Source: Balamuthia mandrillaris (taxonomy: Eukaryota; Discosea; Longamoebia; Balamuthiidae). From it: 64,000 bases of DNA. Shown here one piece after another: positions 1-8,234 of this stretch. The notes below the pieces were generated by a model. The model worked only from the letters and a program-made list of their open reading frames with translations. It was not told where the DNA came from and did not search any database. Every line of letters starts with the position of its first letter. Positions within the stretch are counted from its first letter, which is position 1. The translations under genes were made by a program, and so were the position numbers. The stretch spans positions 1 to 64,000 of the forward strand of contig JAVKOQ010000008.1 in NCBI GenBank assembly GCA_031835245.1. Reading direction: 5' to 3'.

Positions 1-317
1 CTTGCTTTATCTCCTCTTTCCTTCTCCTCTAGCAGTTCTGTACTTGTAGCTTTCTTGCCATCACATCAATGTACACATTGAATAAAAAGGAAGACAAAAC
101 TCCTCCTTACTTAACTCCTCGTTCTACCAGAAATTCCTCAGAGAGCTGCCTGTTCATACAAATGACACTCATCATATCATTGTATCACTCTACAATAATA
201 CCCACTGCTGCCTCTTCTGCAACTCTTTTGTGCCATGTCCTTGCCAGTATGCCATGGTCAAGCATGTCATAGGCCTTGCTGATATCCAACAGAGCAATAT
301 AGGTACATTCTTTGCTT
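1..317 (-). mobile_element. LINE reverse-transcriptase fragment
   Basis: Read on the minus strand this piece encodes the catalytic-core region of a non-LTR reverse transcriptase: the motif IALLDISKAYDML (RT motif A, with the catalytic Asp) is visible around 245-300, followed by a stretch matching the better preserved LINE at 22330-22570. Several stops are present, so it is dead. It is joined at about 318 to a piece from the far 3' part of the same family, in an order that is reversed relative to an intact LINE, so at least one rearrangement has happened here. The left end runs off the window. Confidence 0.8.
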
Positions 318-655
318 CTCTTTACTTACATTGTTCCATCTCTTGAGCTCTGTTACTTTTCTTTCCACTTGACAGGAACTTTGTTGTACAGTCTTCTATG
401 ATCAGCTTTGAGTCTGACTTGTTCTTCCTCTCCTTTGTCTACATTCCAGATTCTACAGTGATCTTCCCAAAGATTTGGACATCTCAATAGGAAGTGTTCT
501 GCTGTTTCTTCTTCAGCATTGCATGCAGAACACTTCCTGTCCTCTTCAGACTGCTGAATGACTCCCCACTTTTTTCCAATGGGTAGTCCACTACAATGAA
601 TAGTATTTATCAATCATTCTCTCCTTGGATTGGTAATCATGCCCTTCAAAAAGAA
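318..655 (-). mobile_element. LINE 3'-region fragment (Cys-His finger)
   Basis: The minus strand encodes the C-terminal zinc-finger-like end of the same LINE family as 22571-23482: a C-x2-C followed by EETAEHFLLRCPN, a pattern typical of the end of reverse-transcriptase ORFs (zf-RVT type). The reading frame is partly open (613-353) but has no RT attached in the right order. The join to the neighbouring RT fragment falls at a short shared AAGCAAAG sequence, which suggests a microhomology-mediated rearrangement. Confidence 0.8.
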
Positions 656-1290
656 TTAAAGTTTTTAACTTGATCAAGATATACATCCTCCACAAAGCTT
701 GAAGACATAGCCTGTTCTGCTGCATTTAGTAGTGTTTGTTACATGCTGTACTTTTTCAACAAGTCCATTGTGTACATTGTCTAATGAAGACAAGTGATGT
801 GGTTGTCCTTACTTCTCGATTTCCAAACCAAGAATGTACTTTGCCACTCCCAAGTCCTTCATTATGAACCTATCAGACATTTCTTCAACATCACAATAGT
901 TTTCAACAACTAACCCATGATAAGTTAATATATATATAAGCCAATCATTACTTTATCTCCTCCTTTGGCACAAAATGTAGACACAGAGATCAGAGATACA
1001 ATGCTTGAATCCAATGTGTACTAGGAATTCAAAAATAGTGTTGTTTCATTCTTTCAGAGCTTGCTTGATTCCATAGATAGTTGTAATAACACAAATCCTT
1101 CACGTTGATGCATATCTAATCAACTCCTTCAACTTCCTATTAAGAAATGCTGTAACCATATCCATTCGATGAATCACCTATCCTTTGCAAGTCGTGATGA
1201 TAATAGTTATCCTCACAAAACTGATCTTCATCGCTGAGGAACACGTCTCATTATAATCTATTCCTCTTCATTGAGCATGTACTCTTTTTT
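656..1290 (-). mobile_element. Ty1/copia-type retrotransposon fossil (pol fragment)
   Basis: Translated on the minus strand in all frames, this stretch shows, in the right order, the landmarks of a copia-type reverse transcriptase: a segment resembling H-R-M-D-M-V-T-A-F-L-N, then a Y-G-I-K-Q-A-like segment, then a C-V-Y block, then a K-D-L-G-like block followed by a L-G-L-E-like block. It is heavily decayed, with many breaks, and no long terminal repeats can be tied to it. It looks old compared with the Ty3/Gypsy element at 24645-29950. Assignment rests on motif order, not on a database hit. Confidence 0.6.
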
Positions 1291-1789
1291 TCTCTCTTTC
1301 TCTCTTTTTTCTTTCTTTCTAACTATCTCTATTTCTGTTCTTGTTCTGTTCTGTTTTTCAACCAACTAAACATCATACATCCTTATGAATATTTAAGGCT
1401 CCTATCTAAGAATCATGGTTCATTTAATTGTGATTGTCATCATGTGGACAGCCTTCGACCCATTAAATTTATATGGACGATTTTTGGTTCCAACAGAATG
1501 TTGGTAAAATCACCAACACTTATCTCAAGACTCCTCATGTTGGATCTGTCTTGGACTGTCAGCTCTCCTCCTTTCTTTTGTATCCTCTATCCTTCCTTAT
1601 TTCCTTTTCCTTTTTCTCCAGGTGTACTTTGAAGCAATGTCAGAGATTCATTCTCGTTGTCCTTCCTCTATTCTCTTGAATACACTTCTTGTCTCATCAC
1701 TGACTCTTTTATTCTTGAGGTTGGGATTCAACCAACGTTTTTTTTGACTTACATAAGTGATTCAAATCCCTTCTTGCACTACACACATC
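1291..1789. other. Unassigned, no gene seen
   Basis: About 500 bases of T-rich, low-information sequence with a CTTT-rich run near 1290-1320. Short open frames occur on the plus strand (1444-1679) but show no recognisable motif, codon pattern or splice structure. It lies between retroelement fossils and is probably further decayed element sequence. Confidence 0.4.
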
Positions 1790-2041
1790 ATGAAAGCCTC
1801 AGTCGCTCTCAACACCCTCTATGAACAGCTTTGCAAGGCACAACAGGAGTACTATCAAATGCTCCAACAATCTTTTCAACTCAAACTCGACATCCTTAAC
1901 TGTCCTGAGTCTGAACATGATGTGAAAGAAGCAGAACAGCACGCCTTAGACAACACCGTAGAATACATTAGAAAGGCCAGGGAGAAGCTACAACAACAGC
2001 TCACTTCACTACTTTCATCTCTTCCTCCTCAGCCACACTAA
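1790..2041 (+). CDS. Small hypothetical ORF, coiled-coil-like
   Basis: An 83-codon frame starting at ATG 1790 and rich in Gln, Glu, Leu and Lys, with heptad-like spacing that suggests one or two helices. I do not recognise it. It ends 65 bases before a 211-bp LTR-type repeat and is surrounded by element debris, so it could be a fragment of an element's structural protein or a chance frame. No introns, no promoter evidence. Confidence 0.25.
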   Translation: MKASVALNTLYEQLCKAQQEYYQMLQQSFQLKLDILNCPESEHDVKEAEQHALDNTVEYIRKAREKLQQQLTSLLSSLPPQPH

Positions 2042-2106
2042 ACACTTCTTCTACTTTCAACACAACTGCTACTTCTGTTTCTCATCACACACAATGTCCT
2101 ACACCT

Positions 2107-2317
2107 TGTTGAAAAACCAATCATTTCTTTCATTATGACTTCCTGTTGACACTTTCCCTGGATATCTCCAAATTTTCCCACCCTTTTTATTTTCCCCTTT
2201 TCTGCACAACACATTCAAAGCACACACTTTGGTCTACACCCCTTTTTCATGTGAATAAACCCAGAGTCACTTATATGCAGTCCCTTTCTTGTTCTGTAGG
2301 GTTATTCCTCATCAACA
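2107..2317 (+). repeat. LTR-type 200-bp repeat, copy C
   Basis: Starts TGTTG and ends CAACA, and aligns over its length with the copies at 21960-22159 (minus) and 23636-23835 (plus). Like them it has a TATTTT box in the first half and an AATAAA signal in the second half, the layout of a small LTR. The flanking four bases (ACCT before, ACAT after) match at three of four positions, so the duplication is imperfect. It is a few bases longer than the other copies because of extra sequence near its 5' end. Confidence 0.65.
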
Positions 2318-2499
2318 ACATGTCTTGGGATTGGAGAACTGCACTTGCCTACCACTCTAAACAGGCTTTGGGAAAACGAATCAACAACTCTGTTGCTTGC
2401 CCTTCCTTTCTCACAGTTGCACTAGGTAGCTCCTCCTCTCTCTACTCTTTTTCCAATAGCTTTATCGCCTTTTCCTCTCCTCTTTCACAGGTGTCCCCT
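2318..2499 (+). other. Unassigned spacer between LTR-type repeat and LINE
   Basis: About 180 bases without a recognisable feature. An open frame runs through it but is only the extension of a frame across the repeat. It separates the LTR-type copy C from the 5' break of the LINE fragment that follows. Confidence 0.4.
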
Positions 2500-3828
2500 C
2501 TCAGAGAAGTTTGAATGTGGCAGTGAAGGCAGTGAATGCTCTGGGACTTTTAACAGTTCAATGTAAAGAAATCAGTAGTACTAGTACAAGGAAAGAAAGC
2601 TCATTGTCAAGAGTGTAAGGGGAAGGCTGTGGAACGTGTGAAGGAGGCCAAGTGGTTTGAAGAAAGTGGAGAATGGACAACTCATGCCAAGGAGAGGATC
2701 ACCAAGGCCAAGCAAGCCCTTTACAGCCTTAGGCAGCGGGGAGCCATTGCTCAAGGCCTTGGTACACATACTGCCCAGATTGCCACAGAGGCTAGTGTCA
2801 AGTCTACCTTGTCATAAGGATTATACATAATGGAGCTGTCCAAATCATGGTGGAAGAAGATTGAAGCTGTGTGGAATTAGACAGCAAGAAGTGTATTGCA
2901 AGTTCATCAAAGGACTGTGGCAGGGGTTTGTAGAGCAGAATTGGGCTAGTTGACCATCAAGGCCTACTGTGAGTTGGAAAGTCAAGCAGTAGTTCGTCAT
3001 GAGAGGCATTGAGCTTCTTGAACAGATAAGACAAGAGAAGAAAGAAGGTGAGGGAGGTAAAAGGACGAGTATAATGCTGAAAAGGAAGAGGATGAGGGCC
3101 TTAACTCGAGCAGCCAAGGCGGAGTATGTAGCTGAAGGAGAAAGAGGAACAAGAGCATAGCTATAGTATAACTTCTTGACAACTGGAAGATATTTGGTTG
3201 AACAACAACGGAGCTTAGTGATTACCAACCCAAGGAAAGAATATTTGATGAATACTATTCATTGTGGTGAACTGCCCATTGGAAAAAAGTGGGGAGCATT
3301 TCAGCAGTCTGAGGAGGACAGTAAGTGCCCTGTATGCAATGCTAAGGAAGAAACAACAGAACACTTCCTGTTAAGATGTCCAAATCTTTGGGAAGATCAC
3401 TTCAGAATCTGGAGTGTGAACAATGGAGAGAAAGAACAAGTTAGAAAGCTGTGTTATACCACTCTCCCATAATACCTATCCCTATCTCTCCTTGTATATA
3501 TATTTCTTTCATTCTATTAAAGGTCTCTTCCCTGCACACAACGAGTTGGTGTCTGTTGGGTTGTTCCCTCACCGGCCTTATCAGCTGATCATAGAAGACT
3601 GTACAACAAAGCTCCTGTCAAGTGGAAAGAAATGCAATAAATCTCAAGAGATGGAACAATGTAAGCAAAGTTGTAAACGGGTCTGGAGATTATAGGCAGC
3701 AAGAGCAAGTTGGAAGCATGGAAGTTCTTCTGCATTTTATCAATCTTTGGAAGTAATGTAAAAGCAAGAATGTATAGATTGGTGTTGCTTTCAGAGCAAA
3801 TAAACTTCTTATTACTACTACTACTACA
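2500..3828 (+). mobile_element. 5'-truncated LINE copy D with its 3' end
   Basis: Aligns with the LINE at 23600-24515 and then with 22571-23482: the post-RT region (ITKAKQALYSLRQRGAIAQG at 2695-2755), then the C-terminal Cys-His finger (EETTEHFLLRCPN near 3345-3385), then the non-coding tail. The tail holds a short hairpin (TTGCT-TTC-AGAGCAA type), an AATAAA and an (ACT)n run, which marks the LINE 3' terminus at about 3828. Frames are interrupted by stops. A solo LTR (3452-3583) sits inside it. Compared with the copy at 22571-23482 it lacks a roughly 170-bp segment just before the tail. Confidence 0.8.
3452..3583 (+). mobile_element. Solo LTR of the Ty3/Gypsy family, inserted in LINE
   Basis: A 132-bp TGTTATACC...TTATCA unit that matches, in inverse orientation, the LTRs at 24645-24780 and 29815-29950. 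It is flanked on both sides by GCTG (3448-3451 and 3584-3587), a 4-bp target duplication. The uninterrupted target is seen at 23076-23082 in a sister LINE copy. A solo LTR normally results from recombination between the two LTRs of a full element, so a complete element once sat here. Confidence 0.85.
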
Positions 3829-4070
3829 TAAAAAGTAAGCATTGTACATACATAGTGTACTCTTACTTCTCTTACTCCCTCATCCTCAATGCCTTCCCAA
3901 TTGTTATTCACGTTCACAAGTGAAAGGTGTTGAATGAGATTTCAGACTGACTTTGTATCATCTAGCTATCCTTTTCATTCCCCTTTCCTTTCTTCTCTTC
4001 TTACTTTTTATGTATAGATTGGTGTTGCTCTCAGAGCAAATAAACTTCTTATTACTACTTCTACTACTTT
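3829..4070 (+). mobile_element. Second LINE 3' end with inverted upstream part
   Basis: Bases 3829-4000 are the reverse complement of the LINE 3' region at about 23262-23435, while 4001-4068 is the same LINE's 3' terminus in direct orientation (hairpin TTGCTCTCAGAGCAA, AATAAA, ACT-rich tail). A short sequence (TTACTTTTTATG and its complement) occurs at both ends of the inverted part. This is the layout expected from twin priming during target-primed reverse transcription of a very short LINE insertion, landing at the tail of LINE copy D. Confidence 0.6.
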
Positions 4071-4099
4071 ACTATCACTTGTACTCTTCACTTTTAGTA

Positions 4100-4190
4100 A
4101 ATTAAGTTCTACTACCTTTATAAGAATGAAAGAAAGAAAGATATTTTCAAGGAGAGATAGGAATAGGTATTATGGAAAAGTGGTATAACA
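4100..4190 (-). mobile_element. Degraded LTR remnant (Ty3/Gypsy family)
   Basis: The end of this stretch (AAGGAGAGATAGG...TGGTATAACA) matches the last ~75 bases of the 136-bp LTR family in the orientation of the element at 24645-29950. The other half of the LTR is missing or diverged. It is older than the two LTRs of that element judging by mismatch density. Confidence 0.6.
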
Positions 4191-4326
4191 ATAGAATACA
4201 AGCTTTGCTTCCAGTAGTTGTATCTTCTCCTACTCATCACTGTTTGAACCATTCTTTAAATCATTGTTACTGTCTGTATTTCTCTTAGAGTTGATAAGTT
4301 AATAACAAATACCACCATTTGGTTTT

Positions 4327-6274
4327 TTATTGATAAGTAATTGAAGTAGTTGTTGGTAAGTAAGAGTGTAAAGTATGCCATATTTTGCCAGACTGAATTA
4401 ATTTTGTGACTTGATCTATATCTGGTTTGATAAAACGATCTTTTTCATAAGAAGCAACTTCATTTCTTACAAGAGTATAAACTTTCTCTAGGGGCTCAGT
4501 GCTTGTTAATGGTCGCAAAAAGTCAAGGCCTTGACAAGCTGCAAGCAATTCAACTGCTAACACCTGCAAAACAAAGAACTCAAACTTGAGAAAGTAATTG
4601 AATCAAGTACACAAAAGTAACAAACCATTTCAACATTTTCTACAATGCTTAATGCTTTTCGGGCAGCCCATCCACCCATTGAAACATGATCCTCCTGAGC
4701 AGCAGATGTTGAAATGGAGTCAACAGAGGAGGGATGACAAAGGGCCTTGTTTTCTGACACAAGTGCTGCAGCGGTACAATGAGCAATCATAAAGCCTAAA
4801 GTTATAATAAATATGTGTCACAAAGTAATTGAAGCACAGAAATGAAAAACCGTCACTGTACCTGAATTGAGGCCACCTTCTTTTACCAGGAAAGGAGGTA
4901 ATGCACTCAATGAATTATTGCAGAGGCGTTCAATCCTTCTCTCACTCATATTGCCGATCTCATGAATGGCAATAGCGAGATAGTCCAAGACTTTAGCAGG
5001 ATACTCTCCATGGAAGTTTCCACCAGAGACAATTAGGCCGTTGCTTTCAGGAAATACCATAGGATTGTCAGTTGCACTGTTCATCTCGGTTTCCAATATA
5101 GAGTGAACGAAGTCAATAGTGTCATAAACTACACCATGCACTTGAGGCACACAACGCAGTGTATAACTGTCCTGCACTCGATTACAGTTTGCATGGCTAA
5201 GTGCTATCTCAGAGGGATATTTGGTGCTGTGTAGCAAAGCACGGAGATTCGCTGCCACACGGCCTTGACCCTTATGTGGCCGTGCCTAATCATGATTATG
5301 AAAAATATGTAGATGTTAGTAAGGGGCAGCGGCAGAGGAATGTGACACTAACTTTGTGAATCTCTTCTTTAAAGGCAGCCACTGTGCCTTTTAGAGCTTC
5401 CAAGGTGAGCGCAGCAATAATGTCCGCTGTTCGTGTGGCATTTAGGCAACGGTGTATAGCTTCAGCTCCTGTTTGGTGGTGTTGAATCGTCATAACGTTA
5501 AGCAGAACGGCAACGAAACAGCAGGTAAAATAACCAACCAAGGCTTGTTATAAACTGGGTGCCGTTTATCAAAGCAAGTCCTTCCTTGGCCTGTAACTCC
5601 AGAGGAGAGAGACCAAACTTTGGCAGAACTTCAGAGGCAAGCCCCCATGTTTGCTCTGCAGGATCCCACATCTTGCCTTCGCCCATCAGCCCTAAAGCAA
5701 GGTGAGAGAGCGGAGCCAGATCTCCAGATGCGCCCAAAGTGCCCTGTGGTAATGGTGTTGTAGCGTTGTTGGGGACTATAAGCTTAAGCAAACAGTCAGA
5801 TCACAAAAAAGGGGCTTGAGGCAGTACCTTACAGGGAATGAAGGAAAGGCAGGAAGCGTTGAACGCGTCAATATATTGGGAAAGTGTCTGCCGGGAAATC
5901 CCGCTGTGACCCTTTGCCAATACGTTTATCCTTAGCACCATCATCATCCGCACCCGTTGCGGAGAAAGAGGTTCTCCCACGCCTGCCGCATGAGAACGTA
6001 TCAAGTTGCTTTGGAGGGAGGCCAGCTTATCTCCTGAAATCACAACATCACAAAACTTGCCAAAGCCCGTGTTGATGCCATAGACAGTCTTTCCGCTGGC
6101 CAACACGTTGTCCACAACTTTGCGTCCTTGGTCGACTTTTTGCCAAGCCTCTTCCGTAAGACCAAGTTTTAACTTGCCTGTGCTCGCTGCTAACAACTGC
6201 TCGATTGTTAAAGTTTCCCCATCAAGCAATAATAGCACAGGACTGTCCTCCGAGCTGCTGCTGCTGCTTTCCAT
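4327..6274 (-). CDS. HAL: Histidine ammonia-lyase (histidase)
   Basis: Deaminates L-histidine to trans-urocanate and ammonia, the first step of histidine breakdown, in the cytosol. Six exons fit: 6274-5833, 5775-5539, 5468-5353, 5285-4862, 4795-4626, 4563-4327, giving 541 residues, normal for the family. The Ala-Ser-Gly triplet that cyclises to the MIO prosthetic group is at residues 163-165 ([12 protein letters not shown]). The conserved Y-G-I-N-T-G-F-G loop lies at residues 65-72, and the lyase blocks [14 protein letters not shown] and [11 protein letters not shown] are intact. The start follows from the first in-frame Met upstream of the conserved N-terminus. Introns are 57-85 nt. Nothing suggests inactivation; the protein should be an active enzyme. 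Confidence 0.95.
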
Positions 6275-6620
6275 CTTTTCTTGTGTTTGTAGTGTAACTC
6301 TTCCTCTTCTATTCTCCGCCTTTTAGTGTTGTTAGTGCGTCAAAAAGGGAAACCTTTTTCCTTCTCTCTTTCCTTCCTTTCATCCACCCATATTTTAAGG
6401 ACGATCTTTCGTGTCGACGTGGTATAGTTTTTATCCCAAAAAAGCGCACATGTGCCTTGGATCTTATGATCTGCTTATTATGATCACTGCCTCTTTTTTT
6501 GTTTTTCTCTTTAAAAAACAGGCGTGACGATGTTCTCGGGCGGGCTTTGGTACACAGCACTCACCGAAGATCGCCGCTTCGTCAAACTGGCTTATTTTTC
6601 TTCGGAGCACGGTTGGTCTG
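6275..6620. other. Intergenic, HAL promoter side
   Basis: About 350 bases between the HAL start codon (reading left) and the stop codon of the NCS-type gene. Pyrimidine-rich near the HAL start. A small minus-strand open frame (6560-6309) has no recognisable content. The HAL promoter must lie here, but I see no clear TATA box. Confidence 0.5.
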
Positions 6621-7904
6621 TTAGCCCAACACAGTCAAAGCACCCAAAATGGCAGAATCCTGCTTTACCCCTTTCTTGAACTCCTGCAGTGTTATCTTGC
6701 CATCTCCTTTGTTTGTAGGGTTGGGTAAGTTAGAGTTGGTGCACGACTTGTGAGCCACCATCGCTTGGCGGTAGCGCACCGTACTTACCATTGACGTCCA
6801 TTTGCTTGAACAGGTGGTCTGTTCGCTTTTCGGGAGTATTTTGCTCTTCGGGCATCTCCTCCATCAGGGATTGGCACATTCTAAAATAAACAGTCACAAT
6901 TTTGAGCATTTCCTCGCGTTCTATGTAGCCGTTGTTGTCTATGTCATACAAATTAAATGTCCCTGTATGTGTGTTGTGTCAACATAACAAACGTCAGTCA
7001 GCCACCATTCAGCAGAGCTTTGAGCTGAGAACATAAGCCGAGAAAATAAAAGAGCTATTCCTACATTCCAATTTCTGAAAGGGTACAAAGAAAAAGGTTT
7101 TGTTAAAATAAAGCCACAGACGGAGGTCCTATTCTAAAGGGTGGTTCATACCTCGTCTACTGTCCCTTGTGTGGTTGTAGAAAGACCAATCATAAACTGT
7201 ATAATATGTTTCAGCCTTTCTGGATCGCTGTTGAAAGACAAGAGCGACTTACCTCCTTCACATTGGGTTCGTAGACACCATTGCAACGTTTGGAAGAGCA
7301 CATTTTAGGCAGACATGTAAGCCGAAGCCCATGAAGATGAAGAATACAACACAAGGATTTCGATGTTAGATATTTTTAAAAGAAGAGGAAGAAGGAGATA
7401 AAGTGGGAGGACGGAAGGTCGAGGACGAGGGACACTGCTATGGGAACTTGAAGATACAAACCTTGAAGTCAACAATGCCATTGCGATCGGTGTCGTAGAC
7501 ATTAAATATATACTCAACCAGTTCTTTATCCGTTCCTGGTGGTTGAAAGGCCAATTTTTAGTGCTAGGAGAGGACATTTCATAGAGACAAGGGGAAACCT
7601 TGGCAGAGGCCTTCCTCCAGCCATTGTTCTTTGGTGATGTAACCCTCTGGATAATTCTTGAGGAAATTTTTGTAGCTGTTGAGTTCCAGAGAAAGGGAAA
7701 GCGTAAACAGAGGAAGCAGGAACGCGTGAATAGTCGGCGGTGGTGGTTGCTACTTACTGTTTTTTTAAATCCTCGGTAGAAACTGCATGCAGAGTTAGAG
7801 TTGTTGGGCGATTACCCTAGAAATAGGAAGAAGACCGTACAATGGGTTACGCTCCTGAAACGGGCCACCTCTTCTTTTGATAACTTGGCCGTTTTGTTTC
7901 CCAT
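6621..7904 (-). CDS. Neuronal-calcium-sensor/frequenin-like EF-hand protein
   Basis: A 185-residue Ca2+-sensor of the NCS family, expected to be N-myristoylated (MGNKTAKLSKEE, Gly2) and to act at membranes. Nine exons fit: 7904-7841, 7782-7758, 7675-7599, 7535-7462, 7255-7253, 7196-7152, 7074-7065, 6962-6789, 6706-6621. EF-hand 1 is degenerate (NYPEGYITKEQW), as usual in this family; EF-hand 2 is DTDRNGIVDFKE, EF-hand 3 DIDNNGYIEREE, EF-hand 4 DVNGDGKITLQE, all with canonical ligands. Remarkable are the very small exons of 25, 3 and 10 nt. The 3-nt exon is inferred (see separate entry). Length and spacing match fungal and amoebal NCS-1. Which partner it regulates cannot be told from sequence. 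Confidence 0.9.
7253..7255 (-). other. Predicted 3-nt microexon (GAG, Glu) in NCS-type gene
   Basis: After exon 4 the protein reads ...VDFK; the exon at 7196 starts FMIGLS. The family needs a Glu between them, at position 12 of the EF-hand 2 loop, where it binds Ca2+ through both carboxylate oxygens. On the minus strand the sequence GTGAAG-GAG-GTAAGT lies between, so AG at 7257-7256 could serve as acceptor and GT at 7252-7251 as a strong donor, leaving only GAG as exon. The upstream intron would be 206 nt, the downstream one 56 nt. The acceptor has a poor pyrimidine tract. Alternative: the AG|GTAAGT is a recursive splice site and the Glu is lost. Confidence 0.6.
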
Positions 7905-8234
7905 TTCTCCTTGGCAAAGACAACGAAACGAATGGCAGGCTAGTAAACTATCCGCAACGAGAAAGTTGGTGGTCAACAACCAAGTTCGAACTGCACCTCC
8001 TCTCCTCAATCTGCTTCTCCGCTCCTAGAGGAACACAATTAATAAAATAACAAATAGCCATATATTATTAAGGGCAAATTTATTTACTATTATTATTATG
8101 GTTTTTGCCCTCCTGCTGCACAAAAACTGCTCCCTTGCTGCAGCGTGTGGGGAAGCGCTCGCTCCTGGTCTAGTGCTGGCCACTTGTTGTTGTTGTTGTT
8201 GTTAGGGCGGGAAGCAGGTTGGTTGCGAAACCTC
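7905..8234. promoter_or_regulatory. Divergent spacer between NCS-type and BCL7-like genes
   Basis: 330 bases separating two start codons that face away from each other, so both promoters must lie here. There is an AT-rich block at 8035-8100 (TATATTATTAAGG and repeated ATT) that could hold TATA-like elements for either gene. A Leu-rich open frame over 8145-8234 precedes the preferred BCL7-like start and is regarded as untranslated. Confidence 0.45.

Noticed and set aside
7801-8028. Plus-strand 75-codon frame
   Set aside because: Antisense to the myristoylated first exon of the NCS-type gene and without motif.
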